A stretch of DNA of 36,576 bases from the NCBI RefSeq assembly GCF_905120355.1, contig NZ_CAJHOB010000021.1:1-36576 (forward strand). Reading direction: 5' to 3'. How positions within the stretch are numbered: position 1 is the stretch's first letter; each line of letters starts with the position of its first letter. Both the position numbers and the translations under genes were made by a program. The DNA is from Azonexus hydrophilus. GTDB lineage: Bacteria; Pseudomonadota; Gammaproteobacteria; Burkholderiales; Rhodocyclaceae. The notes beneath the pieces are model-generated. The model was not told the origin of the DNA, did no database searches, and worked only from the letters and a program-made list of their open reading frames with translations. This document shows, piece by piece, positions 1 to 7,467 of the stretch.

Positions 1-1
1 A

Positions 2-1690
2 CAATCTTCAGCTATTGAAACTTCGGCGAAAAGACGGTGGTGGCCGGACGGTTACGAAAGTCTTGAGATTGAAGTTTCAGAACGCACTGCCGCATTGAGT
101 GAAGCCCTCAGCCGGCTCAACGGTTTCATGAATATTGTTCCGTCAGCTATTGCCATTGTCAATTTTAATGGTCATGCAAAGTATTTCAATCCGGGTTTCG
201 AACAGTTTCTCGGCTACACCGTTGAAGATATCCCAGACATGGAAAACTGGTGGGTGACCGCCTACCCAGATACAGACTACCGGTTGAAAATTCGTCATGA
301 TTGGGAAAGTGCGCTTCTCATTTCTGCCAATGGCGGCGCTCCGATTAAAGACTTTGAAGCCCGAGTGCGTACAAAGTCCGGCTCATTTGTTTGGATGAGT
401 GCTTATGTACAGGTTGCAGATGGGACCATCTACATAGCGATGGTCGATACAACAGCTCGAAAGCTTCAACAGGAAAAAATCATCTCATTGAATGATTCGC
501 TTGAACGACGTGCGGTTGAAGCAGAAGCGGCAAACAACGCTAAAAGTGCATTCTTGGCCAATATGAGTCACGAAATTCGGACCCCGATGAATGGGATTCT
601 GGGAATGGTTCATCTGTTAAGGCGTAGCGCGCTTTCAGGAGAGCAGTTGAAAAAGCTGAACGTCATTGAATCCTCTGGCAAGCATCTCTTGGCCATCATC
701 AGCGACATTCTCGACCTCTCTAAAATTGATGCTGGAAAAACCAAGCTGAACAAAAAAGACTTTGTGCTTGCCGAGGTACTCGAATCGGCGCTCTCTATTA
801 TTCGGATAGGTGCGCATGAAAAGGGCGTCAGTCTCAAGCTCACCACTGAGAACCTTCCTCATTCGGTGCACGGAGACCCTGTCAGGTTGACGCAGGCATT
901 GGTCAACTACCTCGGGAACGCGTTGAAATTTACCGATGCTGGCTCAATTACTTTGGCTGCCAGTGTGGCCGAAGAGCATGAATCGAGCTACCACATCCAA
1001 TTTTCAGTGAGTGATACCGGCATTGGCATCCCTGAGCCAGAACAGCAGAAGGTTTTTCAAGTCTTTGAACAGGCTGACAACTCGTCAACCAGAGCTCATG
1101 GCGGTACGGGCCTAGGCCTCGCTATCACACAACGGATTGCCAACATGATGGGCGGAAAAGTTGGCCTGGACAGTACCGAGGGAAAAGGTAGCGCGTTCTG
1201 GCTGACCGCTTATTTTGGTAAAGCTCAGGCGCCTGAAGAACAACGACAAGAAGAGATTCTCGGTGACTGCGTTGAGCTTATTCAAAGCAAGCATTCAGGC
1301 AAAAGAATCCTCATCGTAGAAGATGAGCCAATCAACCAAGAAATTGCTCGGGGACTTTTGGAAGATATTGGTCTGTGCATCGACACAGCAGATAATGGGG
1401 CAGAAGCTGTACAAATGGCACGTGAAATTCGCTATGACTTGATACTGATGGATATGCAAATGCCCGTCATGAATGGCATGGACGCCACGAAGGGAATTCG
1501 CCAAATGTCGAGTTGTGCCACTGTTCCGATTGTGGCGATGACTGCGAACGCTTTTACTGAAGACCGTGAAAAGTGTCTGGCAGCTGGGATGAACGACTTC
1601 ATGACTAAGCCGACGGACCCATCCAAACTATTCGAAACGGTGTACCAATGGCTTGAATCTCCACCTGTATCAACATTAGGGCAGGAGTAA
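2..1690 (+). CDS. Hybrid sensor histidine kinase/response regulator, 5'-truncated by the window edge
   Basis: The frame is open from base 2, so the true start lies to the left; the TTG at 95 is only the first start-like codon. Numbering from that TTG: a PAS domain at about 10-125, a coiled linker, a HisKA domain with the H-box SHEIRTPMNGIL (phosphoacceptor His159), and a HATPase domain with N-box GNALKFTDAG and G-boxes DTGIGIP and GGTGLGLAIT. A receiver domain follows at about 400-515, with Asp453 in the LMDMQMP context and the conserved TxNA and KP residues. By family knowledge it autophosphorylates on His and passes the phosphate to its own receiver. No Hpt domain or output domain is present, so a partner is needed. 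The residues just before the TTG (EVSERTAAL) look like the coiled coil that usually follows a membrane-anchored sensor. Base composition is lower in GC than the host genes to the right, which fits cargo of the mobile element. The signal is unknown. Confidence 0.9.
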   Translation, partial: QSSAIETSAKRRWWPDGYESLEIEVSERTAALSEALSRLNGFMNIVPSAIAIVNFNGHAKYFNPGFEQFLGYTVEDIPDMENWWVTAYPDTDYRLKIRHDWESALLISANGGAPIKDFEARVRTKSGSFVWMSAYVQVADGTIYIAMVDTTARKLQQEKIISLNDSLERRAVEAEAANNAKSAFLANMSHEIRTPMNGILGMVHLLRRSALSGEQLKKLNVIESSGKHLLAIISDILDLSKIDAGKTKLNKKDFVLAEVLESALSIIRIGAHEKGVSLKLTTENLPHSVHGDPVRLTQALVNYLGNALKFTDAGSITLAASVAEEHESSYHIQFSVSDTGIGIPEPEQQKVFQVFEQADNSSTRAHGGTGLGLAITQRIANMMGGKVGLDSTEGKGSAFWLTAYFGKAQAPEEQRQEEILGDCVELIQSKHSGKRILIVEDEPINQEIARGLLEDIGLCIDTADNGAEAVQMAREIRYDLILMDMQMPVMNGMDATKGIRQMSSCATVPIVAMTANAFTEDREKCLAAGMNDFMTKPTDPSKLFETVYQWLESPPVSTLGQE

Positions 1691-1758
1691 AGGTACGCAA
1701 TACGCGTCATTAGATGTTCGAGGCCGTCAGGTGCTGAAAGGCCTTTGAGAATTGATTT

Positions 1759-1792
1759 GCCGACGGAGTCGGAGCGCAGACTCAAGGTCGGC
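1759..1792. repeat. Nested inverted repeat
   Basis: An outer stem GCCGAC/GTCGGC (1759-1764 with 1787-1792) encloses an inner stem GAGTC/GACTC (1766-1770 with 1779-1783), with an 8-base loop. It lies about 70 bases after the kinase stop codon, so it could act as a terminator or be a folded recombination site. No T-run follows it on either strand. Confidence 0.4.
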
Positions 1793-2014
1793 TTGGATGG
1801 CAGTGTGATTTTGTTCAACGTCAGCTCATGAAATGCAGCGGCCATCCAAAAGGCAGGTTTGATGCTTTGACGAATGGCGGCTCCTGGCCGGGTTGAGGCA
1901 GTGCCACCGGCAAATTGTTCGCCGAATACCAGCCATTCGGCGGAGGCGGACGAGGCCCTAGCTAACCAAATTGTAAGGAGCCCTCGACCGACGGCTCATG
2001 GCCGAACCCAGACC

Positions 2015-2031
2015 TTGGGGCTCTGCCCCAA
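2015..2031. repeat. Perfect hairpin TTGGGGC-tct-GCCCCAA
   Basis: Seven paired bases and a 3-base loop, perfect in sequence. It sits in the non-coding stretch downstream of the minus-strand helicase. From memory, similar GGGGC-tct-GCCCC hairpins recur in proteobacterial mobile elements, but the role here is unknown. Confidence 0.45.
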
Positions 2032-2056
2032 ACCCCGCACTCGCCGTGAGGCAGCC

Positions 2057-2083
2057 GGGGCGGGTTAAAAACCAACCCACCCC
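2057..2083 (-). terminator. Terminator-like hairpin downstream of the recombination operon
   Basis: On the minus strand, 10 bases at 2083-2074 pair with 10 bases at 2066-2057 (GGGGTGGGTT with AACCCGCCCC, one G-U pair) around a 7-base loop that includes five U. It is about 120 bases past the helicase stop. There is no U-run after the stem, so it may be a weak terminator or a 3'-end stabilising structure. Confidence 0.4.
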
Positions 2084-2202
2084 AGCAGCCGGGAGCATGG
2101 TCGCTACATCGGCGTCAAGGGCTTTCGCGGCATAAACGGGTACCCTCCCGCTGCGCGGGCCCCTCCCATTTATTCCACGACCCTTGACCCCGCCTTCGCT
2201 CG

Positions 2203-4362
2203 TCATAGCTCAAACCCCGTCGTTCTGTTTGCCCGCCGCGCTATCGCTTCACCGAACCGGTCCTGATCGACGATGTTCAGCAAAACCAACTCGCGCGCCC
2301 GTGTAACGCCCGTATAAAGCCATTCCCGTGTCACTAGCGCACCATCCCCAGCCATGAGCACCACCGTCGCCGCAGAACTGCCCTGCGCCTTGTGGCAGGT
2401 GATCGCGTAGGCCAACTCGACATCCGCCTCTGCCTCCTGGGGCAATTCGCGGGGTTTTTGCTCTCCATCGAAGTGAACCTGCACCCGCTCGCCATCAATG
2501 GCAACGACGGTGCCGAGCAAGCCATTGAACAACCCGTGCTTGTAGCGGTTCTGCGTGACGATGATCGGGTCACCGCCGGCGACGGTAGCCAGCGGGCCAA
2601 GGCGGCGCGTCGGGGTGCTGTCGCTTCGGCGTTTGGCAGATTCAACCTCGTTCCAGGCATCCACCGTCTGCCGTCGCGCCGCAATCAGCATGAAATCGTC
2701 GCTGCGATGCAGGGTGTCCATTTGCGCTGCGTCGATGGCGTACACGCCCCTCGGCTCACCATTCCACAGGGGCAGGACGGGCGCAATGCCGCTTCTGATC
2801 TGTTGGGCCACCAGGGGGATCACACTGCCCTCGGCTTGGCGCAACACCTTGGTCAAAGTAGCGACACGCGAACCCTCCTCAACGAGGTCATGAAAGATTT
2901 TGCCGAAGGCAACCGGGAACAATTGCCCATCATCACCGGCCAGCAGAATCCGCGCGCCCTTGGGCAGCCGCTTGAGCAGTTGATAGAACGTCGGGGTGTC
3001 CATCATCCCCGCCTCATCGATGACCAGGAGCGTCCTGTCATTGAACTCCACCTCGGGTCGGCGGTTGTCAGGCGGGTTGTCCAGAATCTGGATCAGGCGG
3101 GCCAGGGTGTAGGCAAGCCGGGGCGCACCGTGGGACGATGCCCCTCGGGAGAGTTGCAGTGCGGCCTTGCCCGCCAATGCGCCAAACACGACGTTGCCGC
3201 GCTGGCGCTCCCAGATGTAGGCCAACACCTTCATGACGGTCGTCTTGCCCACGCCAGCCCCGCCCTGGAGGACGGCAAGGGGAAGGCAGATCAGTTTGCG
3301 CAAGGCAGCCGCCTGCTCGCTCGTGAGGGTGAGGTCGCACGCCTGTTCGGCATCAGCGATCAGGGCGGTAAGGCGCTGCTCGTCGGGCAGGAACAGACGG
3401 GCGGGCGTTGCCTTGATGTCCTTGAGCATTCGGGCGACTTCCTCTTCCAGCCACGCCGCGCCTGGCGCACGCAACAGTTCGCCGCGCTTGGCAAGGTTGC
3501 CGTTCCGTTCGGCGTGCTGCAAGGCTAGTTCCGCATTGACACCGCGAAGGGCGAGCATTTCCCTGATCGTCGGCTCGGTGGCAGCGCTGTTGCCTTCGCT
3601 CAATATCTCGCGCCAAACGCTCGCCAGCGCCCCCATGAGGCGGGCAGGGTGACGTTCAATTTCCTCGGCGGCCACCGCGTCGCGCAAGACGTGCTTGCCG
3701 ACGCGATCCGCGACCTTCCATTCCGTGAGGTAGGCAGCGAGGTAGGGGTTGCTTCTTAGGCGGCTGATGGCATCGACGCCCGCACAGAAGCGCCACAGAC
3801 GGTTGGCGACACGCGGCTCGCGCAGGCCAAGCTTTTCCAGAAAGACGAGGAATTCGGCTTCGGCCAGCCGTACCTGGTCCGCTGCCGACTTCTCTGCCAT
3901 GGCAGAGAAGAGCTGTGCGGTCATGCGGGCAGCCAGTGCCGGCTTGTCGGGTTCGAGGACGCCGGCAACGTCGTCCATGTGGGCGGGATCGGACAGGACG
4001 TGGATCAGGTCATGGCCGTAGCGCTGCATCAACCGCTCAGCGCGTTGCGGGCCGATGTTGGGGACGCGCTGAAGGAAGGGGCCAAGCAGATCGCCCAGCA
4101 CCGCCCGGCGCTTCATGAGCTTGGTTTCGACCTGACGGTGCAGGCGCTTGAATTTGTCGGTGTAGTTGGACCACTGACCTTTGACGGCAAAGGTGTCACC
4201 GGCCACCGGCAACTCGGTGCGCCCGAGGTAACGCACGCGCACCTTGTCGCCTGCGGGCGTTTCGCCGACGAAGATCGCGCCGTACTCCAACGTGGAGACC
4301 ACGCGGGTGACGGTGACATCCTCGGCAAAGGCGAACCCTGCGCTCACTGGATCGTCACCCAC
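2203..4362 (-). CDS. RecD2-like SF1B DNA helicase of the mobile element
   Basis: This is a 719-aa ATPase. The N-terminal 90 residues look like an OB-type domain, and a helix-hairpin-helix follows (NIGPQRAERLMQRYG, about 102-116), as in RecD2. The motor domain has Walker A (GGAGVGKTT, about 367-375), Walker B (VIDEAGM, about 443-449), a motif III-like AGDDGQL, and C-terminal motifs TCHKAQGSS and YTGVTRAR typical of the UvrD_C_2 domain. By family knowledge such enzymes unwind DNA 5' to 3' with ATP. The start is a GTG at 4362, which overlaps the preceding gene by 19 bases. It is the last gene of the six-gene operon. It has no relaxase domain, so it is not a TraI/TraA-type mobilisation protein. 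I infer it helps process or replicate the excised element. An ordinary chromosomal RecD2 is unlikely given the operon. Confidence 0.85.
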   Translation of the reverse strand: MGDDPVSAGFAFAEDVTVTRVVSTLEYGAIFVGETPAGDKVRVRYLGRTELPVAGDTFAVKGQWSNYTDKFKRLHRQVETKLMKRRAVLGDLLGPFLQRVPNIGPQRAERLMQRYGHDLIHVLSDPAHMDDVAGVLEPDKPALAARMTAQLFSAMAEKSAADQVRLAEAEFLVFLEKLGLREPRVANRLWRFCAGVDAISRLRSNPYLAAYLTEWKVADRVGKHVLRDAVAAEEIERHPARLMGALASVWREILSEGNSAATEPTIREMLALRGVNAELALQHAERNGNLAKRGELLRAPGAAWLEEEVARMLKDIKATPARLFLPDEQRLTALIADAEQACDLTLTSEQAAALRKLICLPLAVLQGGAGVGKTTVMKVLAYIWERQRGNVVFGALAGKAALQLSRGASSHGAPRLAYTLARLIQILDNPPDNRRPEVEFNDRTLLVIDEAGMMDTPTFYQLLKRLPKGARILLAGDDGQLFPVAFGKIFHDLVEEGSRVATLTKVLRQAEGSVIPLVAQQIRSGIAPVLPLWNGEPRGVYAIDAAQMDTLHRSDDFMLIAARRQTVDAWNEVESAKRRSDSTPTRRLGPLATVAGGDPIIVTQNRYKHGLFNGLLGTVVAIDGERVQVHFDGEQKPRELPQEAEADVELAYAITCHKAQGSSAATVVLMAGDGALVTREWLYTGVTRARELVLLNIVDQDRFGEAIARRANRTTGFEL

Positions 4363-4838
4363 ACACCCTTTTCGACCGCCTGGAGTTGGGCACGCAAGCG
4401 TTCATTTTCTGCTTTAGAGGCCGCCAGTTCGGTTGAAAGACTCTGGATGCGGCCCAGCAGCTCCTCACGGGCGGAAATCGCTTCTACGGCCGCCTGCGAG
4501 GTTTCCTGCACTGTTTTGGACTGGAGGATCAGCCGCTGCTTGATCGCCTTGTCGGCATCAGTTGGGTTGACGCGAGCGCCGATGGTGAGCACCCCTTGCC
4601 CTTCGGCGACGCAGTTGATGAGCTGCGTCAACTCCTCGCGCTCGAACAGGTATTTCTCCTGCGTGGGCTTGAGATCGATGGCCTGGGCCACGGCGCGGAC
4701 ATTGACCTTGCCATCGGGCGTCATGGGCAGGGTGGGCTGGCGGGTGGCTTCCGGCTGGGCGAGGTAGGCACCATCGCGCTCGTCCAGCCATGCTTCGAGG
4801 CGAGCCTTGATGCCGGGGATGACGGACGGGCGCGGCAT
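4344..4838 (-). CDS. Small HTH-like and coiled-coil protein of the recombination operon
   Basis: A 164-aa protein I do not recognise as a named family. Residues 45-66 (starting VNVRAVAQAIDL) read as a helix-turn-helix-like segment. Residues from about 105 to 158 are strongly heptad-patterned, with repeated Leu, Glu and Ala (for example LLGRIQSLSTELAASKAENE), and predict a coiled coil. Its ATG at 4836-4838 overlaps the stop of the upstream gene (ATGA), and its own end overlaps the helicase start by 19 bases. The architecture matches that of the preceding 161-aa protein, so both may be DNA-binding accessory factors of the recombinases or their regulators. The function is inferred from context only. 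Confidence 0.7.
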   Translation of the reverse strand: MPRPSVIPGIKARLEAWLDERDGAYLAQPEATRQPTLPMTPDGKVNVRAVAQAIDLKPTQEKYLFEREELTQLINCVAEGQGVLTIGARVNPTDADKAIKQRLILQSKTVQETSQAAVEAISAREELLGRIQSLSTELAASKAENERLRAQLQAVEKGVWVTIQ

Positions 4839-5323
4839 CAGCGCTTTCCTTTCGTGATGGGGATGACCTTGCTGGCGGCACCGGCTCGCATCTGTTCCAG
4901 CAGGGCGTCGTAGTCGCGCTGGAGCTTTTCGTGTTCGGCCTGAAGCCGCTGCAAGTCAAGTTCGGTGATGATGTGCCGGTTCTGCAAGGCGTCGTACTTC
5001 TCCTTCCAACTCTCGGCACGCTCCTGGAAGGTTTTGCGCACACGCATGCGCCCCACCGTTTCCTTCTTCTTCAGGGTATCGAGCCAGAGTGCCGCACGCT
5101 CCTTGAGCGCTGTGTTGTCCTTCTTGTAGAACGTCGCCTCGTTGATTCCGGCGCGACGGGCAATCTCTGCCATCGATACGGCCCCGCCATTGTGCGGGTA
5201 GATACCGCCGTTGTTCGCCATGTCGCCGGCGATTCCGCGAATGGCATCGTCGACCTGACGGAGCGTCTTTTCGGTACGGACGGCACCGCGTTTGGCGGCG
5301 GCAAGTTTGTGCTGTTCACTCAT
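4838..5323 (-). CDS. TnpC-like HTH and coiled-coil accessory protein
   Basis: A 161-aa protein starting at the ATG at 5321-5323, which overlaps the stop of the third recombinase (ATGA); a longer frame upstream has no such support. A helix-turn-helix lies at about 48-70 (VSMAEIARRAGINEATFYKK), followed by a Lys/Arg-rich link and a coiled coil at about 110-150. Size, position after the recombinases and layout recall TnpC of Tn554, a small protein that affects orientation and efficiency of transposition, and the DUF6262 proteins found beside such recombinases. That assignment is from memory and would need a profile search. I infer that it binds DNA near the element end or bridges recombinase subunits. 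Confidence 0.7.
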   Translation of the reverse strand: MSEQHKLAAAKRGAVRTEKTLRQVDDAIRGIAGDMANNGGIYPHNGGAVSMAEIARRAGINEATFYKKDNTALKERAALWLDTLKKKETVGRMRVRKTFQERAESWKEKYDALQNRHIITELDLQRLQAEHEKLQRDYDALLEQMRAGAASKVIPITKGKR

Positions 5324-7467
5324 GCGGCCTCCGCAACAGGTTTGGACTCCTCGCACAGCGCGAGCAGGGATTGAACCTCGGGATCTGTTTGGTACTTTGC
5401 TGCCAGATCAGGGAAGTTCACCCATTCGTCCTGCGCGTTGTCGAGGGTCGCGGCCAGCACCAGCAGTTGTCCATCGTCGCGGGCCTGCCGCGCAATGTCG
5501 AGGTACTGTTCGATGCTCTGTTCCACATCACGTCGTCTGCGGGCAAAGACGATCCGGTTGTCACATTGCGGCTGGCAGTTGGCTGTATTGGGTTCGCCCT
5601 TCGATCGCTTCTTCTGGCACAGACCATCCTCGCCGGGCGCCTTGGAGCAGACGATGTTGGATTTGATCAGACGCCAGCCCTGACCTTGCATGGTGAGCAG
5701 GAGTGCGAGGTCGTAGGCACTACCCTCGGTCCAGACGCGCCCGGATTCATTGAGCTTGGCATCTTCGTTGCGAACGGCGGTGATCAGGCGGGCCGTGCCG
5801 GAGCCACCGTGCGCGGGCAAGGCGGTGCCGTTGTTCATGGCCTCGTGAATCTCCTCCAGCGCTTCGGCACAGTGCATGATGCGCAGCTCGCGCAGTACCT
5901 TTTCTGCTTCTTCGCGCACGCCCGGATCGCAGAGGATGTAGTGCAGGGTCATTTCGATGCTCTTGTGGCCAAACAGGCGCTTGAGTACCAGGGGTGAGTT
6001 GAACAGCGCGACTCCGGCGAGGCGGCCGATGGTCTTGCGGAAGCGGTGGGCGTGGACATTAGCCCCGCCAGGCTTGGTGTCCATGTTTAGCCGCTGGGCA
6101 AAATAGTAGAGGGCTTGATTGACGTTAACCTGAGCATTTTCGCCAGCCGAGCCGCCGACGCTGATACTCAGCCACAAGCTGTTTCCAAATCGAGGTGATG
6201 AAGGTAGCCCATCTTCCAGTCGCCTTGGCAGCCAGTCCATAGCCGTTGCAAGTCGCTCTTGCTGTCCCAGACATTGGCGAAGAATCTCCGGAGCCGGCCA
6301 CTGCCGAGCATCACCAAATAGATTGCCAGTTAGTTTGTAGGTATATCCGTTTAGATAGTCGTTGGAATCGTGTCCGATGGATATGCAACCACGCGAAAGG
6401 GTAGTGACTTCTCCAATCCGCCCCGCACTAGCGAGCAACGTGACAAAGAGATGGGCCGCTTGAAGCGTGATGCACAGAGTAACGATATGCTCCCAATTAC
6501 GTGGCGGCCATTCACGTTGGTCGGCGCCTTGCTTGCCATTGGCTGTTGATAGCGGGAATGGGGGGGAAAGCGGTTTTCCAGCCCGGTCGGTCCATGGGTT
6601 GTGCTCCATATGTGCCCGAATGTGTGCCTGAATGCGCTTACCGATAGCCCCCTTGGTAACCGTCCAGTTTATGTCCTGAAGCGCCTGCGGTAATTGCTCT
6701 AAGAGGCGTAGAAGATGTGGGCCCAGTTCCTGTATGACCCATAGTACGCGTGGGCCGATCTCGGCAAGCCAGTGTTCTGGAAATGGAATGAACGGCTCCG
6801 ATTTATTCTGAAGCGGATTAGTGGCCGACTGTCGACTGGGGTTGGTCGTCTGCCGAATATCTGGCAATGGTCGCGTATCGGACCAAACACCTCTCGCTAC
6901 AAATGTATCCAGACGTTCTAGTTCGATTCTTGTGGCATTGTCAGAACTGAGCTCGTGCATGTCCGCCTCGGTAAGGCACCGATATAGACCGACTGCGCTT
7001 GGATCGCCTGCCTTGCGCCGTATCGCGCGAGCGGTAATACACGGCCAGATTGTGTAAAGATGAGTCGCAATGCTGCTTGGCTTTGGGCGCATTCCCTTCC
7101 GATGCCCGTGTCGACCCGATGGAACCAAGCGCATGAGCAGGGCAAGGCGTGTAAGCGTCAGTACGCCTTCATCAACCAGAAGATCAACAGGGCTTGCTGA
7201 GGGAATTTCCTTCGCCAGATAAGCTTGCAAGCGCCGAGCAAAGTCGATGTCTCGTAGTGCTGCCGCCATCGTGCTTGGTGCTAACGCTTTTGATGTTTGC
7301 CAGTGTCCCCAGAGATTGCCATGACCGACTAGTTCCTGAGCCAAGAGAAGATCGTTTGCTTCAAGATGCTGGATATCTTCCGCTCGAAAGTGTTGCAGGG
7401 CGCCGAGGCATCCTTCGTGAATTTGGTCGTTTGAGTTAGCAGTTTGCAAATATCCTGGGGCGTTCAT
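5320..7467 (-). CDS. Tyrosine recombinase, third of the trio (complete catalytic set)
   Basis: This 715-aa protein is far longer than a phage integrase. The C-terminal catalytic domain has box I SAGRIGEVTTL (Arg350), box II HRFR (His474, Arg477), a downstream His501 in LFGHKSIEM, and a nucleophile Tyr510 in LHYIL, so all expected active-site residues are visible. A tail of about 200 residues carries four cysteines (607, 617, 631, 635) that could bind zinc. The ATG at 7465-7467 overlaps the stop of the preceding recombinase by 4 bases. The first half of the gene is clearly AT-richer than the second; the change falls near 6,080-6,300, which suggests recombination within the gene. By family knowledge it cuts and rejoins DNA through a 3'-phosphotyrosine link. 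Confidence 0.9.
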   Translation of the reverse strand: MNAPGYLQTANSNDQIHEGCLGALQHFRAEDIQHLEANDLLLAQELVGHGNLWGHWQTSKALAPSTMAAALRDIDFARRLQAYLAKEIPSASPVDLLVDEGVLTLTRLALLMRLVPSGRHGHRKGMRPKPSSIATHLYTIWPCITARAIRRKAGDPSAVGLYRCLTEADMHELSSDNATRIELERLDTFVARGVWSDTRPLPDIRQTTNPSRQSATNPLQNKSEPFIPFPEHWLAEIGPRVLWVIQELGPHLLRLLEQLPQALQDINWTVTKGAIGKRIQAHIRAHMEHNPWTDRAGKPLSPPFPLSTANGKQGADQREWPPRNWEHIVTLCITLQAAHLFVTLLASAGRIGEVTTLSRGCISIGHDSNDYLNGYTYKLTGNLFGDARQWPAPEILRQCLGQQERLATAMDWLPRRLEDGLPSSPRFGNSLWLSISVGGSAGENAQVNVNQALYYFAQRLNMDTKPGGANVHAHRFRKTIGRLAGVALFNSPLVLKRLFGHKSIEMTLHYILCDPGVREEAEKVLRELRIMHCAEALEEIHEAMNNGTALPAHGGSGTARLITAVRNEDAKLNESGRVWTEGSAYDLALLLTMQGQGWRLIKSNIVCSKAPGEDGLCQKKRSKGEPNTANCQPQCDNRIVFARRRRDVEQSIEQYLDIARQARDDGQLLVLAATLDNAQDEWVNFPDLAAKYQTDPEVQSLLALCEESKPVAEAA

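Larger units (their letters stand above)
1691..2202. other. Gene-poor stretch with several dyads between the kinase and the helicase
   Basis: No convincing gene is seen here. Short frames exist on both strands, one of them antisense to the kinase end, but none has a ribosome site or a recognisable domain. The stretch holds a nested dyad at 1759-1792, a perfect 7-bp hairpin at 2015-2031 and a longer hairpin at 2057-2083. The left half is AT-richer and the right half is GC-rich. It may be the 3' non-coding tail of the recombination operon plus the remains of an older cargo insertion. Confidence 0.5.

Noticed and set aside
1432..1845. 137-codon minus-strand frame beginning MAAAFHELTLNKITLPSKP
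   Set aside because: Two thirds of it is antisense to the kinase receiver domain. The first 50 residues look protein-like but no family is recognised and there is no clear ribosome site, so I left it as non-coding.
2392..3528. 378-codon plus-strand frame over the helicase
   Set aside because: It is antisense to a helicase with intact Walker motifs and has no recognisable domain.
2203..4362. Reading the helicase as a conjugative relaxase-helicase (TraI/TraA)
   Set aside because: There is no N-terminal relaxase domain with its HxH and Tyr motifs; the N-terminus is OB-like with a helix-hairpin-helix, as in RecD2.
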